This document shows positions 52,733-60,818 of a stretch of 60,818 nucleotides of DNA, piece after piece. Below the pieces are notes generated by a model. The model saw nothing but the letters and a program-made list of their open reading frames with translations, searched no databases and was not told where the DNA came from. Made by a program: the position numbers and the translations under genes. Source of the stretch: an uncultured Bacteroidales bacterium. GTDB taxonomy: Bacteria > Bacteroidota > Bacteroidia > Bacteroidales > UBA932. Position 1 is the stretch's first letter. Each line of letters starts with the position of its first letter. The stretch covers positions 1 through 60,818 of the forward strand of contig CAMZGD010000013.1 in the NCBI GenBank assembly GCA_947306365.1, read 5' to 3'.

Positions 52733-54166
52733 TTACTCGGGGGAATTGAGCACCCGCTCAATGTCGTGCACGAACCCGCGGAAGCTGCGGTCGGTGTCCA
52801 TCAGGTCGTTGACCGTGTTGCACGCGTGGAGCACCGTGGCGTGGTCCTTCCCGCCCAGCTGCGCCCCGATCGACGAGAGGGACGTCTTGGTGAGGCTGCG
52901 GCTCAGGTACATCGCGATCTGGCGGGCCTGCACGATCTCCCGCTTGCGGGTCTTCGACAGGAAAACCTCGTCGGTAATGCCGAAATAGTTGCAGACGGCC
53001 TCCTGGATCCTGCCGACCGTGATCTCGCACTTGGGATCGGCCACGATCTTGTCGACCAGCCGCTGCGCCAGTTCCAGGGTGATCTCCTGCCGGTTGAACG
53101 TGGCGTTGGCGATGAGCGAGAACAGGATGCCCTCGAGCTCCCGGATGTTGGTCTTGACGCTGCGGGCCACGAAGGAAAGCACCTCTTCGGAAACCGCGAC
53201 GCCTTCCCGGGCGCACTTCGCGCGCAGGATGGCCAGGCGCGTCTCGTAAGCGGGCGGAAGAAGCTCCGCGGAGAGGCCCCACTTGAAGCGGGAAAGCAGC
53301 CGCTGGTCGAGCCCCTGCAGGTCCACCGGCGGCTTGTCGGACGTGAGGACAAGCTGCTTTCCGCTCTGATGCAAGTAGTTGAAGATATGGAAGAACGCCC
53401 CTTGCGTACCTTTCTTCTCGGCAAACTCCTGCACGTCGTCGATGATCAGCACGTCGATCAGCTGGTAGAACCGCAGGAAATCGGCCACCTTGTTGCCGTT
53501 GTTGGCGCTCTTGGCCGAGCAGGCGGCGTTCATATACTGGTTCTGGAACGTGTTGGCATTGACGTAGAGCACCACCTTTTCCGGGAAACGCTCCTTCACC
53601 GCAATGCCGATGGCCTGGGCGAGATGGGTTTTCCCAAGCCCGGGGCCGCCGTAGATGAACAGCGGATTGAAGGTGCTCCGGCCCGGATTGGCCGCGATGC
53701 TCAGGCCGGCGGAACGGCCCAGCCGGTTGCAGGTCCCTTCGATGAAGTTTTCGAAATTGTAGATCGGATTGAGGCACGGCTCGATGTTGAGCTTGCGCAG
53801 GCCCGGAATGGCATAGACGCTGCCCGTGTAGTGCGAACCGGCGTCGGGAATCGGGAGTTCCGCGTTGCGTACGCGGCCGCCCTTGGGACGCTGCTCGATG
53901 AAAATGTCGTCGAGGATCCGCACCTTGTAAACCAGCGAGGCGCCCGGCCCGATCTCGCGCCGGAGGACCCGGCTCAACAGGTCGATGAAATGCTCCTCGA
54001 TATACTCCCGCCAGAAATCGGAAGGCACCTCGATCGTCAGCCGCTGGTCTTCGAGCGAGATCGGCTTGATCGGTCCGAACCAGGTCCTGAACGTGTCCTC
54101 GTTCAGGTTGTCCCTGAGGATCTCAAGGCACCGGGTCCATACGGTCGTCTGATTGTCGGGAGTCAT
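52733..54166 (-). CDS. dnaA: Chromosomal replication initiator DnaA
   Basis: Binds oriC and opens the origin. The 477 residues show the N-terminal domain I (WTRCLEILRDNLNEDTFRTW), AAA+ Walker A YGGPGLGKTHLAQAIG near 175, Walker B DVLIIDDVQEFAEK near 240, sensor and arginine-finger segments (RLLSRFKWGLSAELLPP) and the domain IV signature GAQLGGKDHATVLHACNTVN near 440. The domain II linker contains RPKGGRVRN. The AT-rich region directly upstream is a candidate regulatory or origin region. Confidence 0.98.
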   Translation of the reverse strand: MTPDNQTTVWTRCLEILRDNLNEDTFRTWFGPIKPISLEDQRLTIEVPSDFWREYIEEHFIDLLSRVLRREIGPGASLVYKVRILDDIFIEQRPKGGRVRNAELPIPDAGSHYTGSVYAIPGLRKLNIEPCLNPIYNFENFIEGTCNRLGRSAGLSIAANPGRSTFNPLFIYGGPGLGKTHLAQAIGIAVKERFPEKVVLYVNANTFQNQYMNAACSAKSANNGNKVADFLRFYQLIDVLIIDDVQEFAEKKGTQGAFFHIFNYLHQSGKQLVLTSDKPPVDLQGLDQRLLSRFKWGLSAELLPPAYETRLAILRAKCAREGVAVSEEVLSFVARSVKTNIRELEGILFSLIANATFNRQEITLELAQRLVDKIVADPKCEITVGRIQEAVCNYFGITDEVFLSKTRKREIVQARQIAMYLSRSLTKTSLSSIGAQLGGKDHATVLHACNTVNDLMDTDRSFRGFVHDIERVLNSPE

Positions 54167-54403
54167 GAAAAAAGTTTAGGGTTCAGGTCTTAATCCGACA
54201 ACAAAATTGGGGAAAAATCGGTGGAAAAAAAAACTTTTTTTTGTTGTTTTTTTTCAAAATCCCACAACTGCCTAATTATCAAGATAAAAAATTTTCAGCT
54301 TTTGTTTTAAGCTGAAAATCAATTAATTACAAATTTACAAAACGGCTACCTAACTGATAATAATCTACTTAGAAACGCAATTAAGTTCAAGAAAGCAGAC
54401 CGG
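54167..54403. other. AT-rich intergenic region between the amidase gene and dnaA
   Basis: This gap of 237 bases is strongly A/T-rich with long T and A runs, in sharp contrast to the GC-rich surroundings. It contains a terminator hairpin (54286-54318), one near-match to a DnaA box (TTTTCCACC on the minus strand, 54228-54220) and a weak promoter-like CAATTTTG (54209-54202). It may hold the dnaA promoter and possibly an unwinding element, but a DnaA-box cluster expected of an origin is not visible. Confidence 0.4.
54286..54318 (-). terminator. Intrinsic terminator after the amidase gene
   Basis: On the minus strand a perfect 10-bp stem, TTTTCAGCTT with AAGCTGAAAA (54292-54301 and 54309-54318), has a 7-nt loop and is followed by T6. 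The stem is A/T-rich, so it is weaker than the others here. Confidence 0.65.
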
Positions 54404-55486
54404 CTATTCGACAGCGATGATGAACGCCCCCGGAAATTTCTTCCGGATCGCCGGAAGCTGCCTTGCCGCCTCCTCGCGGGAGGCAAAGTTACCAACAGAA
54501 TATTTGTACAGGCCGTTGATAAACCGGCACTCGTACTGCGTGAGTCCCTTGAGCTCGGACGACCCGTTCCTGAGCTTTTTCGACGAGGCGAGCACCTGGA
54601 TTTCGAAGTGCGGTCCCGCAGCGGCCGGCGCCGCCTCTTCCGGCTCATCCGGCTCCTGCGACGCGAGCAGCGAAGGGTCGATCTCGAAGGCTGCATCGGA
54701 ATCGTACTGCGCCTTGAAAGCCGAGAAAGCCCGGAAGATGTCGTCGGCGATCTTCTGCCGGCTTGCCGCCTGGTTCAGTACGCTCCGGTCGGAGGCGTTC
54801 GACAGGAAGCCCACCTCGACCAGCACCGACGGCATCGTCGTCCGCCAGAGCACCATCAGGGGCGCCTGCCGCACGCCGCGGCTCTTCTTCACAGGCCCGT
54901 TGCTGATGAACTGCTGCTGCACCAGCGAGGCGAAAGCGATGCTCTGCTCGAAATGCGCATTCTGCATCAGGTTGAAGATGATATAGGATTCCGGATTGCC
55001 GGGATCGAAGCCTTCGTAGGTCGTCGAATAGTCGTCTTCCAGCAGGATCACCGCATTCTCGCGCTTGCACACCTCCATGTTGGACTGGCTCTTGTCGGTA
55101 CCCATCACGAACGTCTCGGTGCCGCTGGCCGACGCGTTCTTCGCGGAATTGACGTGGATCGAGATGAACAGGTCGGCGTGGTTCCGGTTGGCGATGTTCC
55201 CGCGCTCGGCCAGTTCGATGAAACGGTCGGTCTTCCGGGTATATATGACTTTCACGTCCGGGCATTCCTTTTCGATCCGTGCCCCGAGCTTCAGGGCGAT
55301 GTCCAGGTTGATCTGCTTCTCGCTCAGCTTGCTCGATTTGGAAACCGCACCGGGATCGTGCCCGCCGTGACCCGGATCGATGACCACGGTGCGCAGCTTC
55401 ACGCCGCTTCCCTGCGCCGCGGAAAAGACCGGCAGCAACAGGAGAAACAGGAGCAGAAGCCAGGTTCCCGGCCGTTGAAACGTCAT
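54404..55486 (-). CDS. N-acetylmuramoyl-L-alanine amidase with SPOR domain
   Basis: A 360-residue periplasmic peptidoglycan amidase of the Amidase_3 type. A signal peptide (WLLLLFLLLLPVFSAAQG) is followed by the zinc-site segments VVIDPGHGGHDPGAVSK, DLFISIHVNSAKN and SVLVEVGFLSN. After an Asp/Glu/Pro/Ala-rich linker, the C-terminal SPOR domain (from HFEIQVLASSKKL to the end) binds denuded glycans at the septum. A role in daughter-cell separation is likely. The start at 55486 begins the signal sequence; MPVRVNMTF from 55504 is also possible. It is divergent from lptD with overlapping promoter regions. Confidence 0.92.
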   Translation of the reverse strand: MTFQRPGTWLLLLFLLLLPVFSAAQGSGVKLRTVVIDPGHGGHDPGAVSKSSKLSEKQINLDIALKLGARIEKECPDVKVIYTRKTDRFIELAERGNIANRNHADLFISIHVNSAKNASASGTETFVMGTDKSQSNMEVCKRENAVILLEDDYSTTYEGFDPGNPESYIIFNLMQNAHFEQSIAFASLVQQQFISNGPVKKSRGVRQAPLMVLWRTTMPSVLVEVGFLSNASDRSVLNQAASRQKIADDIFRAFSAFKAQYDSDAAFEIDPSLLASQEPDEPEEAAPAAAGPHFEIQVLASSKKLRNGSSELKGLTQYECRFINGLYKYSVGNFASREEAARQLPAIRKKFPGAFIIAVE

Positions 55487-55524
55487 ATTTACGCGCACTG
55501 GCATGCTAGTTGCTGTTTTTTTAT

Positions 55525-55532
55525 TAATTTTG
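55525..55532 (+). promoter_or_regulatory. Promoter -7 box of lptD
   Basis: TAATTTTG on the plus strand matches TAnnTTTG and lies downstream of the first in-frame ATG (55503), so a later start is needed. Confidence 0.55.
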
Positions 55533-55540
55533 CCTTTCTG

Positions 55541-55548
55541 CAAAGATA
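55541..55548 (-). promoter_or_regulatory. Promoter -7 box of the amidase gene
   Basis: TATCTTTG on the minus strand matches TAnnTTTG and faces the lptD box across 8 bp. Confidence 0.55.
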
Positions 55549-55559
55549 CGAATTTTGTT

Positions 55560-58310
55560 TTGCATAATATAAGATTATCGAACAGCCTGCTGCCGGGCAT
55601 CCTGCTGGTCCTGTTCCTGCTGGGAGCAAGGAGCGTGCCGTCCTCCGCCCAGGAGCCTGATTCGCTGCTTGCGCGCCCGGATTCCCTGCTGGCCCGCCCC
55701 GACACGCTGCTGACCCGGCCGGATTCCCTGCTGACCCTGCCGGACTCTCTGGCCGCACAGCACGACACGCTGTTCGTACAGCCCAAAGGTGCGCTCGACC
55801 GGCCCGCCTTCTCGACCGCCCGCGACTCCGTGATCGAAGACATCGAGAAGAACATCCTCTACTATTTCGGCGACGTGACGGCCACCTATCAGGAAATAGA
55901 GCTCAAGGCCGACTACATGGCTTACAACACCAAGATGAACGTGGTCTATGCCAAGGGCACGCTCGACACCATCACGGGCCAGCTCACCGGCCGGCCGGTG
56001 ATGACCACCGGCGGCAAGAGCTATGAGATGGACGAAGTGTACTACAACTTCTCCACGCAGAAGGCCAGGATCAAGAACATGGCCACGCAGCAGGAGGAAG
56101 GCAAGTTGATCGGCGACAAACTCAAGATGATGCCCGACCAGTCCATCAACATCTCCAACGGCCAGTACACGGTATGCGACGCCGAGCATCCGCACTACTA
56201 CCTGAAAATGACGGCGGCCAAGGTGATGACGGAACCCCGGCAGAAGACGATGTTCGGTCCGGCCTATGTCGTGGTCGAAGACGTGCCGCTCCCGTTGGGC
56301 CTCCCCTTCGGTTTCGTGCCCGAGAAGCCCGACCGCGCCAGCGGCATCCTGATCCCGACCTACGGCGAGGAGAACGCGCGCGGCCTGTACCTGCGCGACT
56401 TCGGCTATTCCTTCGTGATCGGGGACTACCTCGACGTCGCCCTGACCGGCGACATCTACTCCTATGGCTCCTGGGCCGCCCGGCTGACCTCGCGCTACAA
56501 GAAACGGTACGCCTTCGACGGATCCCTCTCCCTGAACTACTCCAACGACATCACGGGCGAACGCAACACGCCCTCCTTCACCCAGTCGAAGAACTTCGGC
56601 GTCACCTGGAGCCACTCCCAGGACGCGAAGGCCCGCCCGGGAACCACGTTCCGCGCCTCGGTCAACTTCTCGAGCCCTTCGAACAACCGCTACAACGCGA
56701 CCAGCGTGAGCGACGCGCTGCAGAACCAGGCCTCCTCCTCCATCTCCTACGGAAAGACCTGGAGCGGCGTCTCCCTATCGCTCAACCTGCTCCACAGCCA
56801 GAACTCGCGCGACAGCTCCTATTCGTTCACGCTGCCCAACGTCACCCTCAACGTCAACCGGTTCTATCCGTTCAAGCGCAAGAACCGCGTGGGAAAGGAA
56901 CGGTTCTACGAGCAGATCTCCTTCAGCTACGGCGCCACCCTGCAGAACAAGGTCTCGTTCAAGGCCAGCGAGTTCTCGATGGACAAGGAGATGCTCAACA
57001 AGATGAAGAACGGCATGGCCCATACCTTCTCCATCGGGCTTCCCGGCTTCACGCTGCTCAAGTACCTGCAGTTCACGCCCAGCGTGAGCTACGGCATGAA
57101 CTGGTTCTTCCGGGAGCAGTACCGGCAGTACGATCCCGAGACCAACCGGGTGGAGACACTCTGGACCGACCAGTTCTCCCGCTTCGGCATAACGCAGACC
57201 TACTCGGGCGGCATTTCGATGAACACCCGCATCTACGGCATGTACACGTTCGGCAAGAAGAGCCGGCTGCAGGCCATCCGCCATATGATCACGCCGTCGT
57301 TCAGCTTCTCGCTGAGCCCGAACCTCGCCACGAAAGCCAACGGCTACACCTCCTATGTCTATACGGACAAGGACGGCGTCGAGCGCACCGTGGAATACAA
57401 CCGCTTCGCCGGCCAGCTGTATTCGCCGCCGGGATCGGGACGGACGGCCGCCCTGTCCTTCTCCTTCGCCAACAACCTGGAGGCAAAGGTGCTGAAGAAC
57501 CTGGATCCGATGGCCGAGGAACCATCCAACCCGAAAGAGAAATTCGAGAAGATCAAGCTGATCGACCAGCTCAACCTTTCCGGGTCGTATAATTTCCTGG
57601 CCGACTCGATGCGCCTGTCCAACATCAACGTCAACGCCAGCACCACGATCTTCGGCAAGCTGGGCCTCAACGGCAACATGTCGCTCGACCCCTATGCCGT
57701 CAACGAGCGGGGCGTCCGGATCAACCAGCTTAATGTCCTCCGCACCGGAAAGCCGTTCCGCCTGACCAACGCCAGCGCCTCCCTCTCCTACTCCCTCAAC
57801 GGGGGCGGCAAGTACAAGGGGAACGACGGACACAACGACAAAGGAAAAAGCGGAGGCGGAAACGCCGGAAACTCCGGTTCCGACTACGCCCGCGTCTACT
57901 ACCATCCCATCACCGGCGAATACATCCCGGGCGGATGGGTCTATTACCTCAATCCCAACATCCCCTGGTCGCTGAGCTTCAACTACAGCTATTCTTATTC
58001 CCGCAGCTACCAGTACACGGCCGAACAGCTGCAGACCAAGCACAGCCACATCCAGACGCTCAGCATGTCGGGGCAGCTCCGGCTCACCAAGGCGATGAAC
58101 ATCAACGTCAACACTGGCTTCGACCTGACGAAGATGAAACTGAGCACCACCCAGGTCAGCGCGACCTACGACCTGCACTGCTTCGCCATCAGTGTCTCCT
58201 GGGTCCCGACCGGCCAGTGGGAGAGCTGGAGTTTCCGGATTGCAGCCAAGGCATCCGCGCTGAGCGACCTGCTGCAATTCAAGAAATCGGCCAGTTATTG
58301 GGATAATTGA
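55560..58310 (+). CDS. lptD: LPS-assembly outer-membrane protein LptD (OstA-like)
   Basis: Inserts lipopolysaccharide or lipooligosaccharide into the outer leaflet. From a TTG at 55560 it has 916 residues. A signal sequence (LLPGILLVLFLLGARSVPSSAQ) leads to a PDSLLAR-type heptad-repeat linker (about 33-71), then a beta-jellyroll OstA domain (LYYFGDVTATYQEIELKADY, ARIKNMATQQEEGKL) and a long barrel with YGEENARGLYLRDFGYSFVI. The ATG at 55503 lies upstream of the promoter box and would add a second hydrophobic stretch, so TTG is preferred. This gene lies divergent from an amidase gene in many Bacteroidales, from memory. Confidence 0.87.
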   Translation: MHNIRLSNSLLPGILLVLFLLGARSVPSSAQEPDSLLARPDSLLARPDTLLTRPDSLLTLPDSLAAQHDTLFVQPKGALDRPAFSTARDSVIEDIEKNILYYFGDVTATYQEIELKADYMAYNTKMNVVYAKGTLDTITGQLTGRPVMTTGGKSYEMDEVYYNFSTQKARIKNMATQQEEGKLIGDKLKMMPDQSINISNGQYTVCDAEHPHYYLKMTAAKVMTEPRQKTMFGPAYVVVEDVPLPLGLPFGFVPEKPDRASGILIPTYGEENARGLYLRDFGYSFVIGDYLDVALTGDIYSYGSWAARLTSRYKKRYAFDGSLSLNYSNDITGERNTPSFTQSKNFGVTWSHSQDAKARPGTTFRASVNFSSPSNNRYNATSVSDALQNQASSSISYGKTWSGVSLSLNLLHSQNSRDSSYSFTLPNVTLNVNRFYPFKRKNRVGKERFYEQISFSYGATLQNKVSFKASEFSMDKEMLNKMKNGMAHTFSIGLPGFTLLKYLQFTPSVSYGMNWFFREQYRQYDPETNRVETLWTDQFSRFGITQTYSGGISMNTRIYGMYTFGKKSRLQAIRHMITPSFSFSLSPNLATKANGYTSYVYTDKDGVERTVEYNRFAGQLYSPPGSGRTAALSFSFANNLEAKVLKNLDPMAEEPSNPKEKFEKIKLIDQLNLSGSYNFLADSMRLSNINVNASTTIFGKLGLNGNMSLDPYAVNERGVRINQLNVLRTGKPFRLTNASASLSYSLNGGGKYKGNDGHNDKGKSGGGNAGNSGSDYARVYYHPITGEYIPGGWVYYLNPNIPWSLSFNYSYSYSRSYQYTAEQLQTKHSHIQTLSMSGQLRLTKAMNINVNTGFDLTKMKLSTTQVSATYDLHCFAISVSWVPTGQWESWSFRIAAKASALSDLLQFKKSASYWDN
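55656..55772 (+). repeat. 21-bp tandem repeats encoding PDSLLAR heptads in lptD
   Basis: About five and a half imperfect 21-bp units encode PDSLLAR, PDSLLAR, PDTLLTR, PDSLLTL, PDSLAAQ and HDTL. The units alternate in third-position bases, so the repetition is constrained at the protein level as well as in the DNA. Confidence 0.8.
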
Positions 58311-58321
58311 TTTATTTTTAA

Positions 58322-58329
58322 TATATTTG
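58322..58329 (+). promoter_or_regulatory. Promoter -7 box of rho
   Basis: TATATTTG on the plus strand matches TAnnTTTG, giving a leader of about 50 nt that includes a small GGCCG/CGGCC hairpin. Confidence 0.55.
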
Positions 58330-58384
58330 TGCTTTCAAATCAAACCGTCGGCCGTTTTCCGGCCCGGTTTCCCATGCAAAATAG

Positions 58385-60241
58385 ATGTTAGATATCATTG
58401 AATTGAGCAGCAAGAGCCAAGAAGACCTTGTTGCTATCGCGAAAGAACTGAACGTTCGCAAGCCCGAATCGCTCGACAAGGATACCCTGATCTACGCCAT
58501 CCTCGACGAACAGGCCATCCAGAGCAAGGAATCTCCGGTCAAACGGCAGCGCAGGAAAACGGCGAAGAAGAACGAGGCGCAGGATAAGGCCGCGCAGGAG
58601 AAGCCAGTGGAGCCGGCCGCCGCCGAAAGCGAAGCCGGGAAACCGGCCGAAGCCGGCGCGCCCGCCCAGGAGAAGCGCAAGCGCGGCCGTCCGCGCAAGA
58701 ATGCCGCGGCCGAAGCCGAGAAGCCGGCCGACGGGCAGAAGGCCGAAGCCCCCGAGCCGACGGAAAACCGTCCGGAGCCCAAGGCGGAAGGCAAGCCCGC
58801 TCCGGAGAAAAAAGATAAACGCCGCCCGCGCATCGCTTCCGAGCAGAAGGCCGGGGATGCACAGGACGCCGAAAAGCCGGCCGAGCCGAAGCCTCAGCCG
58901 CAACCGGTCCAGCAGCAACCGCAGCAACAACAGCAGAACAAACAGCATAAGAAGAAGCAGCAGAACCAGCAGCAACAGCCGCAGCAGTCCCAGCAGCAGA
59001 ACCAGCAGCCGCAACAGCAGCAGAATCAGCAGCAGCAACAGCAGCAGAATCAGCAGCCGCAACAGCAGCCGCAACAGCCGCAGCAGCCGAAACAGCCCCG
59101 CATCGAATTCGAGGGCGTCGTCGAAGCGACCGGCGTGCTGGAAATCATGCCCGACGGTTACGGGTTCCTCCGCTCCTCCGACTACAATTACCTCAACTCC
59201 CCCGACGACATCTACGTCTCGCAGAACCAGATCAAGCAGTATGCCCTCAAGACGGGCGACACCATCCTGGGCGAGATCCGGCCGCCGCGCGAAGGCGACA
59301 AGTATTTCCCGCTGGTGAAGGTCAACCGCATCAACGGCCGTTCGCCGGAATTCATCCGCGACCGGGTCCCGTTCGATTTCCTCACCCCGCTCTTCCCCGA
59401 TGAAAAATTCAACCTCACGGGCCACGGACACAACAGCAACATCTCGGTCCGCGTGGTCGACCTGTTCACCCCCATCGGAAAAGGGCAGCGCGGCCTGATC
59501 GTGGCGCAGCCGAAGACCGGCAAGACCGTCCTGCTGAAGGACATCGCCAACGCCATCGCCGACAACCATCCGGAAGTCTACATGATCGTCCTGCTCATCG
59601 ACGAGCGTCCCGAGGAAGTCACCGACATGCAGCGCAGCGTGAAGGCCGAAGTCATCGCCTCCACCTTCGACGAACCGGCCGACCACCACGTGAAGGTGGC
59701 CAACATGGTGCTCGAAAAGGCCAAGCGCCTGGTGGAATGCGGCCACGACGTCGTGATCCTGCTCGACTCGATCACCCGCCTGGCCCGCGCCTTCAACACG
59801 GTGCAGCCTGCCTCCGGCAAGGTGCTTTCCGGCGGTGTGGACGCCAACGCGCTCCACAAGCCGAAGCGCTTCTTCGGCGCGGCCCGCAACATCGAGGGCG
59901 GCGGCTCGCTGACCATCCTGGCCACGGCGCTCACCGAGACCGGCTCCAAGATGGACGACGTGATCTTCGAGGAATTCAAGGGCACCGGCAACCTCGAGCT
60001 GCAGCTCGACCGCAAACTCTCCAACCGCCGCATCTTCCCGGCCGTCGACGTCACGCTCAGCTCCACCCGCCGCGACGACCTGCTCTACGATCCCGACTAC
60101 GTGAACCGCGTCTGGATCCTGCGCAACCACCTGGCCGACATGACCTCGCTCGAGGCGATGGAGTTCATGAAGAGCCGGCTCGAGAAGACCCGCGACAACG
60201 AGGAATTCCTGATCTCGATGAACGGCGACAAATTGAGTTAA
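58385..60241 (+). CDS. rho: Transcription termination factor Rho with glutamine-rich insert
   Basis: A hexameric RNA helicase that ends transcription. The 618 residues begin with the Rho N-terminal helical domain ([20 protein letters not shown]). A long disordered insert (about 50-238) contains an Ala/Glu/Lys/Pro-rich stretch, an AT-hook-like KRGRPRK (99-105) and a nearly pure Gln tract with Pro and Asn (169-237). The RNA-binding OSB fold follows with [13 protein letters not shown], then the ATPase with [10 protein letters not shown] (375-381) and [14 protein letters not shown]. coli Rho has about 419 residues, so almost 200 are added. In B. thetaiotaomicron a Rho insert has been linked to phase separation and gut fitness; whether this one behaves likewise is inference. 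Confidence 0.97.
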   Translation: MLDIIELSSKSQEDLVAIAKELNVRKPESLDKDTLIYAILDEQAIQSKESPVKRQRRKTAKKNEAQDKAAQEKPVEPAAAESEAGKPAEAGAPAQEKRKRGRPRKNAAAEAEKPADGQKAEAPEPTENRPEPKAEGKPAPEKKDKRRPRIASEQKAGDAQDAEKPAEPKPQPQPVQQQPQQQQQNKQHKKKQQNQQQQPQQSQQQNQQPQQQQNQQQQQQQNQQPQQQPQQPQQPKQPRIEFEGVVEATGVLEIMPDGYGFLRSSDYNYLNSPDDIYVSQNQIKQYALKTGDTILGEIRPPREGDKYFPLVKVNRINGRSPEFIRDRVPFDFLTPLFPDEKFNLTGHGHNSNISVRVVDLFTPIGKGQRGLIVAQPKTGKTVLLKDIANAIADNHPEVYMIVLLIDERPEEVTDMQRSVKAEVIASTFDEPADHHVKVANMVLEKAKRLVECGHDVVILLDSITRLARAFNTVQPASGKVLSGGVDANALHKPKRFFGAARNIEGGGSLTILATALTETGSKMDDVIFEEFKGTGNLELQLDRKLSNRRIFPAVDVTLSSTRRDDLLYDPDYVNRVWILRNHLADMTSLEAMEFMKSRLEKTRDNEEFLISMNGDKLS

Positions 60242-60247
60242 ATATTT

Positions 60248-60278
60248 TTTGCAAGTAGAAAAAATATTTCTACATTTG
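60248..60278 (+). promoter_or_regulatory. Full Bacteroidota promoter of tRNA-Lys
   Basis: TTTG at 60248-60251, exactly 19 bp, then TACATTTG at 60271-60278 match the TTTG-N19-TAnnTTTG consensus. Transcription would start about 15 nt before the tRNA. Confidence 0.8.
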
Positions 60279-60298
60279 CAGTCCCAAAACAAAGGGAT

Positions 60299-60371
60299 AC
60301 CTCCTTAGCTCAGTTGGTAGAGCACGACACTCTTAATGTTGGGGTCCAGGGTTCGAGCCCCTGAGGGGGTA
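60299..60371 (+). tRNA. tRNA-Lys (anticodon CTT)
   Basis: A 73-nt cloverleaf. The acceptor ACCTCCT pairs with AGGGGGT with one G-T; the D arm is GCTC-AGTTGGTA-GAGC; the anticodon stem CGACA/TGTTG encloses loop CTCTTAA with anticodon CTT at 60332-60334; the T arm is CAGGG-TTCGAGC-CCCTG. The discriminator is A and CCA is not encoded. Confidence 0.95.
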
Positions 60372-60374
60372 CAA

Positions 60375-60409
60375 GAAAGCAGCTTCAATCGAAGCTGCTT
60401 TCTTTTTTT
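60375..60409 (+). terminator. Intrinsic terminator after tRNA-Lys
   Basis: GAAAGCAGCTTC pairs perfectly with GAAGCTGCTTTC (12 bp, 4-nt loop AATC) and is followed by T7. It also lies 3' of clpX on the other strand and could serve both. Confidence 0.93.
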
Positions 60410-60434
60410 GTCTGTCGGCGGAAGCGCTGCCTGC

Positions 60435-60818
60435 TCAGGCTTCCAGGCCGATCATCCGGCCGGCGAATTTCTCGATCTTCTCCTTCGCGTATTCCAGCGT
60501 GATGGTCAGCTGCTTGCGGCGGCTCGTGGGCGCGTCGAACATCGCGTCGGTCATGATGGCCTCGCAGATGGAGCGGAGACCGCGTGCGCCGAGCTTGTAC
60601 TGGATCGACGTATCGACGATGAATTCCAGCACTTCGGGCTTGATCTTGAGCTTGATGCCGTCGAGGGCGAAAAGCTCCTGGTACTGCTTCACCAGGGCAT
60701 TCTTCGGGCGCGTAAGGATGGCCAGCAGCGTCGGACGGTCGAGCGGGTCGAGGTGGCAGAGCACGGGCAGACGGCCGATGATCTCGGGAATCAGGCCGTA
60801 GGCGCGCAGGTCCTGCGG
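60435..60818 (-). CDS. clpX: ClpX ATPase subunit, C-terminal part
   Basis: The C-terminal 127 residues of the unfoldase of the ClpXP protease. GLIPEIIGRLPVL is the family's region around the pore-proximal domain, and LGARGLRSICEAIMTDAMF contains the sensor-2 arginine. The stop is at 60435. The N-terminal zinc domain and Walker motifs lie beyond the window edge. Confidence 0.95.
   Translation of the reverse strand, partial: PQDLRAYGLIPEIIGRLPVLCHLDPLDRPTLLAILTRPKNALVKQYQELFALDGIKLKIKPEVLEFIVDTSIQYKLGARGLRSICEAIMTDAMFDAPTSRRKQLTITLEYAKEKIEKFAGRMIGLEA

Noticed and set aside
54202-54270. A DnaA-box cluster (origin) upstream of dnaA
   Set aside because: Only one near-match, TTTTCCACC, could be found; AATCCCACA and similar strings do not fit TTWTNCACA. 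Too weak to call oriC.
58889-59095. CAG/CAA-rich DNA in rho as a separate repeat or CRISPR-like array
   Set aside because: The unit is a codon-level glutamine repeat without regular spacers; it is explained by the polyglutamine tract of the protein.

Overview
The window is a GC-rich (roughly 60%) stretch of a Bacteroidota chromosome, most likely Bacteroidales. The evidence is the repeated TAnnTTTG promoter box upstream of many genes, the families DUF4199, DUF4374 and DUF1573, TonB-dependent receptors, a Rho factor with a long glutamine-rich insert, and the dnaA, lptD/amidase and rsfS-ftsH-cdsA-psd neighbourhoods. I cannot name the species. Genes are dense; no gap exceeds about 240 bases, and I see no insertion sequence, prophage or CRISPR array.

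Layout. 1-3971: partial thrS, a DUF4199 membrane protein with a GT2 glycosyltransferase, an SRPBCC lipoprotein and an exported EEP-family protein. 4048-10996 (minus): DUF1573, meaB, secA, lpdA. 11062-18018 (minus): a five-gene corrin-ring operon made of an unrecognised 219-residue protein followed by four bifunctional fusions (CbiH-CbiC, CbiE-CbiT, CbiG-CbiF, CbiJ-CbiD). 18134-22194 (plus): adenosyltransferase, cbiP, cobD, cbiB. 22272-35924 (minus): a long unit led by a cobalamin riboswitch: BtuB-type receptor, DUF4374 lipoprotein, cbiA, BtuF/BtuC/BtuD-type ABC transporter, an exported CbiK-like chelatase, a second TonB receptor, a lipoprotein CbiK-like chelatase and an SLC13 transporter. 35972-38846 (plus): cobU, cobT, cobS, cobC. 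38940-45987: M16 peptidase, ferredoxin, GlsB-type protein, GH29 fucosidase and an SGNH-M28 fusion. 45971-54166: psd, cdsA, ftsH, rsfS, birA, rpe, pepD, dnaA. 54404-60818: cell-wall amidase, lptD, rho, tRNA-Lys and partial clpX.

How it works together. The centre, from 11 to 39 kb, encodes most anaerobic (cobalt-early) cobalamin synthesis after the C20 methylation step, nucleotide-loop assembly, and uptake of corrinoids across both membranes. No precorrin-2 synthase, CbiL or clearly cytosolic cobaltochelatase is visible; both CbiK-like proteins carry export signals. meaB, the chaperone of B12-dependent methylmalonyl-CoA mutase, lies nearby and is a plausible consumer link.

The most unusual signals are (i) a 126-bp inverted-repeat-bounded segment inserted in frame in the cbiD half of cbiJ-cbiD, whose core has a diverged copy after lpdA; (ii) a palindromic in-frame segment in the adenosyltransferase; (iii) the riboswitch-led unit with two exported chelatase paralogues; and (iv) the unrecognised first gene of the corrin operon.
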